64,000 nt of DNA from Trichomonas vaginalis G3 (lineage: Eukaryota; Parabasalia; Trichomonadida; Trichomonadidae), in contig NC_067205.1 in assembly GCF_026262505.1 (NCBI RefSeq), forward strand, positions 8,308,001 to 8,372,000, given 5' to 3'. The notes under the pieces are model-generated. The model was not told where the DNA came from. It did no database searches and was given only the letters and a program-made list of their open reading frames with translations. Position numbers and translations under genes: made by a program. The first letter of the stretch is position 1, and every line of letters begins with the position of its first letter. This document shows, piece by piece, positions 51,258 to 60,266 of this stretch.

Positions 51258-51556
51258 AATGGCTTTCTGGTCATTGTCAGTGTGCTTTCATCTCTATATG
51301 GTCTCTTTTTTGGTTTGCCTTTCTTTACATCTGACATCGTTAAGCCTTCATATTCTGTTAAATCATACATCTTTATTTCGGTAAGATTCTTTATGTTTGT
51401 CAAGAAGAAGTCATAGTGCATTTCAACAATACCTGCAGCATTTGCTTCTATCTCTGATATAAAGTTCTCCTTCAAGAGCTGATGTAGTAATGTTCCAATA
51501 TTATTGAGGTTTAACGTAGAACATTCATACTTTCCACCAAGTTTATAACATACCAT
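51218..51556 (-). CDS. Short protein overlapping PolB (C)
   Basis: A 112-residue frame begins MVCYKLGGKYECSTLNLNN, then HYDFFLTNIKNLTEIKMYDL, and ends with a Lys/Arg-rich tail that overlaps the PolB start. It may be the remains of an N-terminal extension of PolB or a separate small gene. Upstream coding-like sequence is degraded. No domain was recognised. Confidence 0.4.
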   Translation of the reverse strand: MVCYKLGGKYECSTLNLNNIGTLLHQLLKENFISEIEANAAGIVEMHYDFFLTNIKNLTEIKMYDLTEYEGLTMSDVKKGKPKKRPYRDESTLTMTRKPFWKLLSKQETQHL

Positions 51557-51559
51557 CCA

Positions 51560-52310
51560 TCTCTGTTGTGAGTTTATTTTTAATTTTCTCTAAGAGTCTC
51601 ATGAAAACCTTACCGAAATGTTTGTGTAAGTAGTCTCTGTTTGGTCATCTAAAGCTTCGATGTTAAAGTCAATGAGTTATTGCCTGACTTCACATTTCTC
51701 TTCCTATTCTCTTCATCTTTCTTTAACCATCTCTCACCTTCTTTTGGTTTGTCGTCAATGGAACGAATGACATCGTTAGCTTTGCGAACTTGTTCTATAG
51801 CACTTTTAAACATCTCTCTTCTCTGTTGTTTCAGTGTGTCGTCTCTCTTTCGTGTTTTACAACGTTTGCATTTGTTATGTCATACATTTCTCTTCTTACT
51901 TCATGAGGTACAGCTCTTCTTGTTTCACCAACGTTTGAGTTCGTAAGTTCAAACATCTCTGACGAACGTCATGAAAAGAGCTTTACGAGTATGACCAACG
52001 TTCGCATTTGTTATGTCAAACATTTCTCTTCTTACTTCATGAGGTACTGAACGTCTATGATATAAGTCAATAGCAACGTCATTTAAAGGAAATGCTCTTG
52101 CATGGACTTCGTCCTCGCCGCGTTGCGGCTTTATGAACTCATGAATTCTATCATAACTTATTGCACCATTATAGTCATTGAGGATGTCAGCGAGTGCTTT
52201 TTTGTTTGTTGCGTAATGCTTTGCAACATCTATATTAGCTTCTGTAAGAAGTTGTTTTATTTCCGAGTGTTCTAAACTTAGACAACTTCCGATACATCTT
52301 TAGGAAATAA
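51560..52310 (-). pseudogene. Degraded minus-strand gene with repeats (C)
   Basis: Coding-like sequence in several frames, with about four interruptions. The motif VPHEVRREMYDITNANV occurs twice, matching a 51-base direct repeat at 51861-51911 and 51997-52047, 136 bp apart. Further upstream are LLTEANIDVAKHYATNKKAL and SYDRIHEFIKPQ. No family was recognised. A GC hairpin at 52117-52129 lies inside it. Confidence 0.4.
52117..52129. other. GC hairpin
   Basis: GCCGC-GTT-GCGGC, a perfect 5-bp stem with a 3-base loop, of the same design as 6156-6168 in element A, with a different loop. Confidence 0.6.
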
Positions 52311-52389
52311 AAAATATTTTTTGAAAAAATTAGATTAGATTTTTTAAGTTATGTTTCAAAATAATTTAATATTTTTATTTTAATGAAAC

Positions 52390-52856
52390 ACATGCAAGAT
52401 TGCAAGTTCTTTTTCATACAATGCTCTCGCTACTGCCATCAAGAATGAGTTCAATGGTGCTGCAAACGTTAATGTTATCTTTAACAAGAAGTTTGTGAAA
52501 GAATCTAAGTTTGGTCAGTATGTCAGACCATTAGCTATCGTCATTGACCGCAAACGTTATACTTCACAAGAGTTAGCAGTAGTTTTGAAACAAAAGAGTT
52601 TCTTCGTGAATGTCAAAGATACTCATTATACTGTCATAAAGAACTCTAACATTGACTTCTTCAGTATTGCTTTAAATCTTTCCGAACAGAAAGAATATAA
52701 GAAGGGTGAACAAATGTGAAATATTATCCTTCATCTCTGAAGACAATAACGAACAAAGATGTTATACAGAAATTCTTACCAAAGGTTGAAAAAGCTTCTA
52801 TTGACATTGACGAAGGAAGTGAAATGGTTGAAGAAATAGACCCTGACGTTATTTAA
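52390..52856 (+). pseudogene. Possible ssDNA-binding-like gene (C), broken
   Basis: The coding sequence includes ALATAIKNEFNGAANVNVIF, then YVRPLAIVIDRKRYTSQELA, and ends with the acidic tail VEEIDPDVI. The beta-rich body and acidic tail resemble the 21742-22161 protein of element B in plan. It has about two interruptions. The assignment to a single-stranded DNA-binding type is tentative. Confidence 0.35.
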
Positions 52857-53392
52857 GCAAAAATATATTTTTTGTTAGTCTCATATCGATATTTTACAAC
52901 AATTCCCCAATGTATAAACTTTTCATACGCTTTTTCATAAGCTTTATATACCTTCAGAAATTTTGCATAATCTTTAAGAAGCATTTAGATATTGTTTAAA
53001 TGCTTTGTATGTCTTCAGAAATTTTGCATAATCTTTTACATGTTGTTCGTTCTCTTCTTCTGTCATGAGTTCCGAATATTCTAAATTCATGTTCTTTCAT
53101 ATGAGATAAAATTTTATAAAAAAAATAAAATTAGCTTAGATTTTTTTATTCTTCCTCTTTGAAGTTATCGAAATATTCTGTTATTTTTTCCTTCAGTAAT
53201 GTTAAGTCTTCTTTGAATGTAAGTATTGTGCAACCTTTGATGTCATATGTGTTTGAGGAAGAGTATTTTGACAATTTCCTTTATTTGCTCATTCCGGTGT
53301 CATTGAAATCGGTAAGTTTTCACGATAGAACCAGTTTCTGTCAGATTTATATATCTTAGCTAAGTCATAAAAGCTCTTGTTGTTTCTTCTCA

Positions 53393-53968
53393 CTAAATGC
53401 AACATAACCATATCTTTATCTTCTTCATTTCCATCTCAGTATATATCATATACTTATAACTCTTTTCCTTTCCTTTTGGTACTGAACACGGTATTCTTTT
53501 CTGTATGCTTTTGTCTTTGGATTCAATGACTTCATCTTTTGCTTGAAGTTTCTTTTCCATCTCTCCACGTTCTGCTTTATATAGTTCATCTAACATCATG
53601 AAAATATAACAAGCATAACGAGGTGAAGCCCACATTGCTACAGCGTTTACTAAAAGTCTATGAACATAATAACCTTTCAAACCAGGAGCCAAATTCTTGC
53701 GATTTTCGTACGGAATCTCTTCTCTCGGTTTTCCGAGGGAAGCAATCATATGAGGAAATTCTTCTAAAAGTTCTTTTGTCTGTTGGTTTTCAAACCAATG
53801 ATATGCTTGCTTTGTAGAACGAAGAGCATTCATTATACTTTGCATTTGATACATGTCATCTTTGACTGAACGAATGAGTCTCAATTGTTTGTTATACTGT
53901 ATGTATTCATATTCTTCATTAATGGCTTCATGAACGATAGCAGTTGTTGTGTTCTCTAATGTTGACAT
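53393..53968 (-). CDS. KilA-N domain protein 1 (element C)
   Basis: The KilA-N domain is a DNA-binding module of large DNA viruses and phages. The start is placed at 53968 (MSTLENTTTAIVHEA), downstream of an in-frame ATG at 53986 that lies in the shared leader. In the domain, STKQAYHWFENQQTKELLEEF and the signature GYYVHRLLVNAVAMWASPRYACYIF (around residues 95-125) are clear; the latter contains the conserved VAMWASP. A coiled segment (EMEKKLQAKDEVIESKDKS) and a short C-terminal domain follow. It looks whole. It shares a duplicated upstream cassette with the next gene. Confidence 0.75.
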   Translation of the reverse strand: MSTLENTTTAIVHEAINEEYEYIQYNKQLRLIRSVKDDMYQMQSIMNALRSTKQAYHWFENQQTKELLEEFPHMIASLGKPREEIPYENRKNLAPGLKGYYVHRLLVNAVAMWASPRYACYIFMMLDELYKAERGEMEKKLQAKDEVIESKDKSIQKRIPCSVPKGKEKSYKYMIYTEMEMKKIKIWLCCI

Positions 53969-54181
53969 TTCTGTTCTTACATACAAAATAAAAAAATAAA
54001 TAAAAATAAAACTAACTTTATTTTTTCTATCTTAAGGAAATTCATGAAAATTCATGAGGGTAGAAATGAGGGTAGAAATGAGGGTAGAAATGAGGTTAGA
54101 TATACCCATCTACCCTAAACATTATTTTTTGGTCATGGGCTATGCCCCGCCGCTTTGCGTCTTTATGACAAAAATAAATGG
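53969..54181 (-). repeat. Intergenic cassette, copy 1 (upstream of KilA-N 1)
   Basis: About 210 bp nearly the same as 54850-55052. From the gene outwards it holds a shared leader (start of ATGTATGTAAGAACAGAA), a T-rich promoter-like run, iterated GGGTAGAAATGA units (three here), TCTACCC inverted partners, TAAACATTATTTTTT, the hairpin GGGC-TAT-GCCC (54137-54147) with CGC-TTT-GCG, and ATGACAAAAATAAATG. Confidence 0.85.
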
Positions 54182-54186
54182 TTCAT

Positions 54187-54849
54187 TTACTCACAATATT
54201 TTTGTACAAAATGACCCCAAACTTTTAACTTCTTTTCTGCAGCTTCTAATGCTATCTTAGCGAGTTCATATTCTCTAAATTCTCTCTTTAAATCTTCTTG
54301 TTCCCATTGGTCTAGTTCGTATGGAGAATCTCTATAACCATAACATATCTCACGTTCATGTTCTAATTGTTTTTCATGCATTTTTCTAACTTCTTCTTCA
54401 AACAAATGTTTAGCATTCTCTACTGTATCTTCAAGTTCTTCTTCATCTAATTTCTCATGAACTTTCTTGTCTATGGAGTCCATAATTTTTCCAACTGCTA
54501 TGCAATATTTTGGAGAAGCCCACATTGCTATATAGTTTATAAGTCTTGGGTCTACATACGTTCCTCTAACCTGTTTGATTTCATCAGGAATTCCTGCATG
54601 AATTTTGTATAAAAAGCAACCGCCGGAATTCGGACTGTTGCTATATTCTTCACAAAATGCCTTATAATACTCTTCCCAGGACTTATTTTCCAACAACTTT
54701 CTAAAGTCTTTCCTAAACTGCTGACACATATTTGTTGCATTAATGTAACCATCCTTGTCTCTACGTAAGACTTCAATACCGTTATAAGTGCCTTTTGTGA
54801 ATGTTTCGCCATTATATTTGTTAGTGAATGTTTTTGCTTCGACTGACAT
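54187..54849 (-). CDS. KilA-N domain protein 2 (element C)
   Basis: The start is placed at 54849 (MSVEAKTFTNKYNGET), after the shared leader. The KilA-N core is complete: NGIEVLRRDKDGYINATNMC (about residues 20-39) and GTYVDPRLINYIAMWASPKY (about 94-113), with the domain's IAMWASP. A long Glu-rich helical C-terminus (residues 130-220) follows. It is only distantly related to protein 1, so the two are separate recruits placed behind the same upstream cassette rather than a simple gene duplication. It looks whole. The role is probably regulation or binding of element DNA. Confidence 0.8.
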   Translation of the reverse strand: MSVEAKTFTNKYNGETFTKGTYNGIEVLRRDKDGYINATNMCQQFRKDFRKLLENKSWEEYYKAFCEEYSNSPNSGGCFLYKIHAGIPDEIKQVRGTYVDPRLINYIAMWASPKYCIAVGKIMDSIDKKVHEKLDEEELEDTVENAKHLFEEEVRKMHEKQLEHEREICYGYRDSPYELDQWEQEDLKREFREYELAKIALEAAEKKLKVWGHFVQKYCE

Positions 54850-55052
54850 TTCTGTTCTTACATACAAAATAAAAAAAAATAAATAAAAATAAAACTAACT
54901 TTATTTTTTCTATCTTAAGGAAATTCATGAAAATTCATGAGGGTAGAAATGAGGGTAGAAATGAGGTTAGATATACCCATCTACCCTAAACATTATTTTT
55001 TGGTCATGGGCTATGCCCCGCCGCTTTGCGTCTTTATGACAAAAATAAATGG
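54850..55052 (-). repeat. Intergenic cassette, copy 2 (upstream of KilA-N 2)
   Basis: Nearly the same as 53969-54181. It differs mainly in having two GGGTAGAAATGA units instead of three and in the length of an A-run. The hairpin GGGC-TAT-GCCC is at 55008-55018. Confidence 0.85.
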
Positions 55053-55112
55053 TACCATTAATGATATCATGACTGTTCTCGTTCATGTCTGATTTACATC
55101 TAATGAAAAAGT

Positions 55113-56198
55113 TTAGAAGAATTTTCTTATTCTTTCTGGCATATTTTTGTCTTTCCAGTACTCCCGCTCTAATGGTCCCAGATGTGTTGGCTTCGACTCT
55201 CTCAAGTTCTTAGATGGTATAACATCTTCAACACCTCCTTCATATCTTACTTTATAAGTGTCATCGTTTATGTTGTAGCCAAGTATTTCAATAACCACTC
55301 CTCGCTTTGCTTCGTCAATGGTTTCAGCAAGTTTGCCATTACTACTTTCAACTAATTTATGACGAGGGTAAAATGCTATGGAGTCGTCAACAGCTTTTAT
55401 AAGATATCCATTACCTTGCGTAGAGTCTACGATATAATAATTTCGACTTAACCTTAAACGTTTCTTTGTCAACGGTTTGTCGTCAAGAACTACACGAACT
55501 TTTGTTCCAGGAATGAGAGTAAATGGTGTTGAATTTCTGATATTTTGTGTTTGGCTTCGTTTCTTTTGTATATACTTTTCTTCTTGTTGTTGTGTCATTG
55601 AATTTGGTGTATGTCCTGTTGTAGAATGTGTTGAGGAATTATATACTTCGAGAAAATGTTTCATTGTTTCTTCGGTAAAGTCTCGCTCTTGGTTTAAATC
55701 TCTGAGCGTTCTTATGAAGCGGTTTATGATGCCGAGTATGTTATGGTTATGGTCTTCAGTAGTGTAGTGAGTTATGTTATGCTTAATGAGAAAATCTGTG
55801 ATTTCATTGCTGAGGTATGCACTGTCTTGGTCTGATGTTAAAGTACTTGGGCTATGTTCTGCTACAAACTTTTGTAAAACTCTTAACACTTCACGAGTTC
55901 CTTTATTCCTCATTGGATATGCATATGCTTTGCGAGTGTTAACATTAATGAAGATGAGGAATGGTTTATGTCCTCCTTTTCTGCTTTGAATGAGAGTGTC
56001 AAATTGGTATGCGTCAGGAGTGTTGGAGTAAATTGGTAAAAAGTAGTCGTAAGGGTTTATTTTTGTTTGATGTACAACATTTTTGTCAAAGAACTTTTTA
56101 ACTTCAGCTCTGTTAGTAAATCCCCAACTTTTTGCTGCTTCATTGAACTTCTTAAATGACCTCCATGGATGTTGTTCGAATACTTCTTTCAAGCTCAT
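55113..56198 (-). CDS. RVE-type integrase (element C)
   Basis: The retrovirus-like integrase of Polintons, which inserts the element DNA. The RVE core occupies about residues 45-200: AYQFDTLIQSRKGG, TLTSDQDSAYLS and LGIINRFIRTLRDLN are recognisable. The C-terminal part (about 240-340) has an SH3-like segment (GTKVRVVLDDKPL; YYIVDSTQGNGYLIK) and a chromo-like segment YKVRYEGGVEDVIPSKNL. The ATG is preceded by ACATAA, giving TAAATG, and lies 19 bp downstream of the fibre gene's stop on the same strand. The reading frame is open; activity is not judged. Confidence 0.85.
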   Translation of the reverse strand: MSLKEVFEQHPWRSFKKFNEAAKSWGFTNRAEVKKFFDKNVVHQTKINPYDYFLPIYSNTPDAYQFDTLIQSRKGGHKPFLIFINVNTRKAYAYPMRNKGTREVLRVLQKFVAEHSPSTLTSDQDSAYLSNEITDFLIKHNITHYTTEDHNHNILGIINRFIRTLRDLNQERDFTEETMKHFLEVYNSSTHSTTGHTPNSMTQQQEEKYIQKKRSQTQNIRNSTPFTLIPGTKVRVVLDDKPLTKKRLRLSRNYYIVDSTQGNGYLIKAVDDSIAFYPRHKLVESSNGKLAETIDEAKRGVVIEILGYNINDDTYKVRYEGGVEDVIPSKNLRESKPTHLGPLEREYWKDKNMPERIRKFF

Positions 56199-56217
56199 TT
56201 ATGTAAAGTTAAAGATT

Positions 56218-58614
56218 TTATTCAAGACGGTACCATGCGAATACAGTCATAAATGGTGGCATATAATCTTCACCCGAGCCTGTTGGATTTGTTGTGAAAG
56301 TATGGACATGATTTCCTCCTGGTTCAGTTGGTCGAAAAGTCTTTTTTGCTGAATTGTTATAAGATGGAGATAAAACATCATTGCCAGCTTTATAGTCTGA
56401 GTTGTATAATGGGTGGTCTCTTAATGAGTGGCTATGGTCGCCAGAAAAGTTTGTAGTTCCTGTATGAGTGTGCGCAGGTAAGTTTGCTTCTTTAATTTTC
56501 TTTGAGCCTCCTGTTTGCTTTGAAGAGTTAGCACAGTATAAGAATTTGTCTACAATCTGTTCCCAAGTACCAAAACCTAAAACACTTGCTGGATTTGTTG
56601 AGTTCATTGACGTATAAATAGAGCCTATAGGATATAATGTTTGAAGTATTTCAGTCTTTAATGTTTGAAGCTCTGTTTTGTCAGCTTTGTCCTCCATTAT
56701 ATCTTCATAGTTTTTAACTTCAACGATTTGAATGAAAAACTCCGGATTTAAAATCATATCCATTTCTGCAGTTGCTGACCATATTTCTTCATTCCATTCA
56801 AAACTTTCACGAATATCTTCTCTATGAACTTCATAATGTACTTCTGTCTTAGTTCTGTTGAAACGTGTATATGTTATACCGTCAATGACTTTAGTTTCAT
56901 TTGTTCTTTCAAGATATTCAGAATAATCTGAACCAACTCGCACTCCCTTACCTCCTTTTACTGTATAATGCCAATGTTTTTTGTCAGCCTTTTTGTCAAT
57001 ACTTTTCTGAATTATTGCTATATCTTCTGCTCTAGTATACGAACTAAGTTCATCTCTGCTTGCTTTCTTTTCAAGTTCTTCATCCACATAAGTTTTGTCA
57101 GCTTTCTTATCTAACATTGCTGGTAGTTCATATGTTTCAAAGTTTCTGACATGTCCTTCAATGTTCATACATTTACTATTTAAACTATTAAGAGTATCTT
57201 TTACGCTTGTACTTGGATTCTCTAAAGGTGCACTTGAACCAAGGGTATAGTTCAATATTATGTCGTCTGCTCTAACAGTAGTGAAGGATTCATGTGTATG
57301 GTTCTTGTCAGCTTTACTATTTAATGTAGCTTGAAGTTCATTTATATCGGAGATATTGTGTTTATGAGATTTCAAAACTTTGTTCGTTGCGTCAAGTTCA
57401 TCTTTGTCAGCTTTACTTTTAATAGCATCTTCAAAAGTTATTTTTGCCTTAACTCTCAATGTAAATCTTGGTTCAACTAATACACCGTTAACAAAGAAGT
57501 ATGAAGCATAAATTTCATTGTTATAACCAAATGCTTCTGGTGCTTTACCTGTGTCATACTGTACAGTACAGCGTATGTCATAACCTTCAGCACGAATGAA
57601 TTTATATCTTCTTTCATTAACATCTTCCGTCTTCACTTCTTCATCCTGTGTTAAATATCCATGGTAGTCCGTTATAATCTGTTCATCTGAACTTATATAA
57701 TGAACATGGTTTTTATCTGCTTTTTCGGCTAATTTCTCTTCTATCTCATTTATTTCAAGTTCATGCCTACCACCACCTCCTTCAGAAGTATTTTTCTTCA
57801 GCTCTTGAAGAACATCCACTTCACCATCTTCGGTGTCAATAATGAGACTTTGTGTTAAAACCTTTCCTGTCTTAATGGATGTTTGTAAAACTTCTTCTTC
57901 ACCGTGTTCGGGGTCATGGTCGTCATCATATCTTGTGAAATCAGAGATGTTGTCATACATTAAGCATATCTGTCTCAAAAGTTCTGCTATTTGAAACTGG
58001 AACGAAAGATATACAGACCTTTCATCATCTCCTAAAGTCAAGTCTGCTTTCTTAAGTATTTCTTGAATGTATGCAATGAGAACAGAGTACCTTGGAAAAT
58101 ATTCGAACAATATTTCATTAGCTGTTGGTTTTGGTGGTTCTTCTGGAGTTTCTGTTGTTTCAGTTCCTTCTGTTGGAGTTTCTGCATCTCTTGACTTCAA
58201 TGCTCTTGCTCTCAAAGACCTAAATGTTAGAGCACCAGGTTTTACAAAGAACTTTATAAATGCTTTAATAGTTCCTGGTAAGTTATTGTTAGCATTAAGT
58301 AAGTTCCTTATGCTTCCATCATGTACGTCCATAGCACTATGTAAAAAATCTATACTTTTCTTGTAGTCAGCAATAGACTGACTGTGATTTTTTAAAGATT
58401 TGTCAATACCTTTAAGCCAATCTTCATGCATGTCTGATACTGAGCCAAGAATATCATTTGCTTCCTTTAGTGTATTTTGTGCTTCTCGTAAAGTATCCAA
58501 TCCCGTACGTGCATTGTTTGCTATACGTCTTACAGTATCTATTTGACTCCTTGTTTCTTGCATCCAACCAGATAAAGTTTTAATAGTATCCGAACCATTT
58601 GAAATGAAGTTCAA
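56218..58614 (-). CDS. Phage-type tail-fibre protein (element C)
   Basis: A 798-residue fibre. The N-terminus is helical (ARTGLDTLREAQNTLKEAND). The middle has many ADKxxx repeats (SKADKNHTHES; KADKTYVDEELEKK; KADKKHWHY), the trimeric phage shaft type with His-x-His metal-site-like motifs. The last 140 residues begin LYPIGSIYTSMN and match the tail-collar / gp10 C-terminal type, with TGTTNFSGDHSHSLRDH and HVHTFTTNPTGSGEDYMPP. Its tip is nearly the same as that of the fibre of element A. In phages this domain forms the receptor-binding tip. It looks whole. Confidence 0.75.
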   Translation of the reverse strand: MNFISNGSDTIKTLSGWMQETRSQIDTVRRIANNARTGLDTLREAQNTLKEANDILGSVSDMHEDWLKGIDKSLKNHSQSIADYKKSIDFLHSAMDVHDGSIRNLLNANNNLPGTIKAFIKFFVKPGALTFRSLRARALKSRDAETPTEGTETTETPEEPPKPTANEILFEYFPRYSVLIAYIQEILKKADLTLGDDERSVYLSFQFQIAELLRQICLMYDNISDFTRYDDDHDPEHGEEEVLQTSIKTGKVLTQSLIIDTEDGEVDVLQELKKNTSEGGGGRHELEINEIEEKLAEKADKNHVHYISSDEQIITDYHGYLTQDEEVKTEDVNERRYKFIRAEGYDIRCTVQYDTGKAPEAFGYNNEIYASYFFVNGVLVEPRFTLRVKAKITFEDAIKSKADKDELDATNKVLKSHKHNISDINELQATLNSKADKNHTHESFTTVRADDIILNYTLGSSAPLENPSTSVKDTLNSLNSKCMNIEGHVRNFETYELPAMLDKKADKTYVDEELEKKASRDELSSYTRAEDIAIIQKSIDKKADKKHWHYTVKGGKGVRVGSDYSEYLERTNETKVIDGITYTRFNRTKTEVHYEVHREDIRESFEWNEEIWSATAEMDMILNPEFFIQIVEVKNYEDIMEDKADKTELQTLKTEILQTLYPIGSIYTSMNSTNPASVLGFGTWEQIVDKFLYCANSSKQTGGSKKIKEANLPAHTHTGTTNFSGDHSHSLRDHPLYNSDYKAGNDVLSPSYNNSAKKTFRPTEPGGNHVHTFTTNPTGSGEDYMPPFMTVFAWYRLE

Positions 58615-58677
58615 ATCATCTTTAACGCCGTCTAAAGCTTCTTCACCAAGTACCGCCCATATCTTTCCGATTTGGTA

Positions 58678-59259
58678 TTAAAGAACTCCATATGAAGCAG
58701 CTGTTAAACCAGTATTTATAAGGTTCCATATCCATGATTTAGCAGTTTTTCCATCCTTTCCATCTTCACCATCCAAACCGTTTTCGCCTTGAGGTCCTTG
58801 AATTCCTTGAGGTCCTTGAGGTCCAGTGTCACCCTTCTCTCCTTTCAGTTCATCTTTATGTTCGTTATAATATTCTAATGTCAAAAGGTGTACATCATTA
58901 CTGCTACCAGCAACGCCGAGAATTTGTTTCTCATTCATGACTAAATTCTTTAAGCATTTAATGTTGTCGTCAAATCGAAAGCTCTTTAACAATTCAATGA
59001 GAACATTTAATACTTTCACTAATGAGGCATCTACTGTAGAATTTATATATTGCACCGTTCCATCATTTATGATAGGAACTTTACTTGTTGTAATGAATGG
59101 GTCATAAGTGTTAAAAGTATCGAAATCAATGACTTTTTTAGTTTTTCCATCGTCAATGACTAAATTGTTACCTTCCACTGTTAAAGTTGAGTTTTCATTT
59201 ACTAGTTCATGTGCTCTTCTTGCTTCATTTGTTTCATACGCATATGCAGCAATAGTCAT
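58678..59259 (-). CDS. Collagen-like fibre protein (element C)
   Basis: A 193-residue protein. The first 135 residues are unrecognised (NSTLTVEGNNLVIDDGKTKK; KCLKNLVMNEKQILGVAGSS). The next 30 are collagen-type Gly-X-Y repeats (GEKGDTGPQGPQGIQGPQGE; GLDGEDGKDGK), and the C-terminus is hydrophobic and aromatic (KSWIWNLINTGLTAASYGVL). Collagen-like repeats next to a tail fibre are common in phages and giant viruses and form trimeric rods. It lies 17 bp from the divergent gene at 59277. It looks whole. Confidence 0.72.
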   Translation of the reverse strand: MTIAAYAYETNEARRAHELVNENSTLTVEGNNLVIDDGKTKKVIDFDTFNTYDPFITTSKVPIINDGTVQYINSTVDASLVKVLNVLIELLKSFRFDDNIKCLKNLVMNEKQILGVAGSSNDVHLLTLEYYNEHKDELKGEKGDTGPQGPQGIQGPQGENGLDGEDGKDGKTAKSWIWNLINTGLTAASYGVL

Positions 59260-59276
59260 ATTTTAATGAGAATAAA
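59260..59276. promoter_or_regulatory. Divergent micro-promoter, 17 bp
   Basis: ATTTTAATGAGAATAAA is the whole gap between the start codons of 59259 (minus) and 59277 (plus). On the minus strand it reads TTTATTCTCATTAAAAT, the same layout as 23577-23594. Confidence 0.6.
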
Positions 59277-60242
59277 ATGTTGTTCTATTTGCAAAGTACA
59301 GACCCAAACGAATACGGGACAGTAAAGCTACAAACAAACTTAGGACTTCAGAATGAAGCACTTGCTTTCAGAGTTGTTGACTTCAATACTATCGCAACTT
59401 TTGTCATAACAGATGAAACAGATTTCATAGAGATTGAAATAGATGGTGTAAGAAGTGTTATAACATTTCCTAACAGAGCTGGGTATAGAATAGATAAAAT
59501 TGCTGGAGTCATAGATACTCTCATAAATGAAGAAACTATTGACAACATAGATGTCGAACTCTCTTCTGAGGGAACATTGAAGTTCAGTTATGCGAAGGAG
59601 TTTAAGATAACACGAATGAGTCATAGAGTTCAATTGCTTCTGGGAGCATACCATATGACATTTCCTTTGAAAAGTGTTGACAAAACGATTGAGATGAAAT
59701 CTGTTCCATACGTATGTTATGGTAATTGTTTGTACGTTGAGTCAAAAATAGCTAATGTCACAGGTATTTCAGAAGTTAATAGTAAAGGTTCAGTAGAATA
59801 TAAATCCTTCTGTTATGCAGTCAATTCAATGTTCATTCCAAATGTTCCTGTCATAGCAACTCATTTAGGTAAATGGGTTCGCATTAGTCCTCATAATTTG
59901 AAAGACATGCAATTCAGACTTGTTGACTTTCAAGGAGAGCCTGTAGAACTGAAGGCACCAGTGCGAATGACTGTTGAAGTTGACTTTTTAGAAAATATTA
60001 AATGCACGCTTACAAGAGAACTCAGAGCTAAAAATATAAAGTATGAATGCTATGTATTAGGTCATGAACTTTGGTTGTTGCTGTTTGATGAAACAAATGA
60101 GTTAGTTATGTCAGTCAAGAGAACAGAAAAATATTGTGTTAGTGAAAACTGCACCAAGTCAATAAGATTAGGTTTGCATTATGAAGATGAGTTCGATACT
60201 GTTGAAGAAGTTTTGGATAGATATTACAAATTGCTAACTTGA
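59277..60242 (+). CDS. Virion-like beta protein, FRLVD motif (C)
   Basis: A 321-residue protein starting MLFYLQSTDPNEYGTVK. It is beta-rich, with KFSYAKEFKITRMSHRVQLLLG in the middle. HNLKDMQFRLVDFQGEPVEL (about residues 203-222) is the family signature shared with the 11083-11793 protein of element A. The N-terminal plan resembles 22193-22990 of element B. Placement next to the fibre genes fits a penton-base or fibre-attachment role, which is inferred. It looks whole. Confidence 0.55.
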   Translation: MLFYLQSTDPNEYGTVKLQTNLGLQNEALAFRVVDFNTIATFVITDETDFIEIEIDGVRSVITFPNRAGYRIDKIAGVIDTLINEETIDNIDVELSSEGTLKFSYAKEFKITRMSHRVQLLLGAYHMTFPLKSVDKTIEMKSVPYVCYGNCLYVESKIANVTGISEVNSKGSVEYKSFCYAVNSMFIPNVPVIATHLGKWVRISPHNLKDMQFRLVDFQGEPVELKAPVRMTVEVDFLENIKCTLTRELRAKNIKYECYVLGHELWLLLFDETNELVMSVKRTEKYCVSENCTKSIRLGLHYEDEFDTVEEVLDRYYKLLT

Positions 60243-60266
60243 AATTTTTTTGACTGACTGACTGCT

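Noticed and set aside
54054-54110. Repeated GAGGGTAGAAAT considered as telomere-like or a coding MRVE repeat
   Set aside because: The units are part of the duplicated intergenic cassette, are few, and close with an inverted copy; neither a telomere nor a gene is supported.
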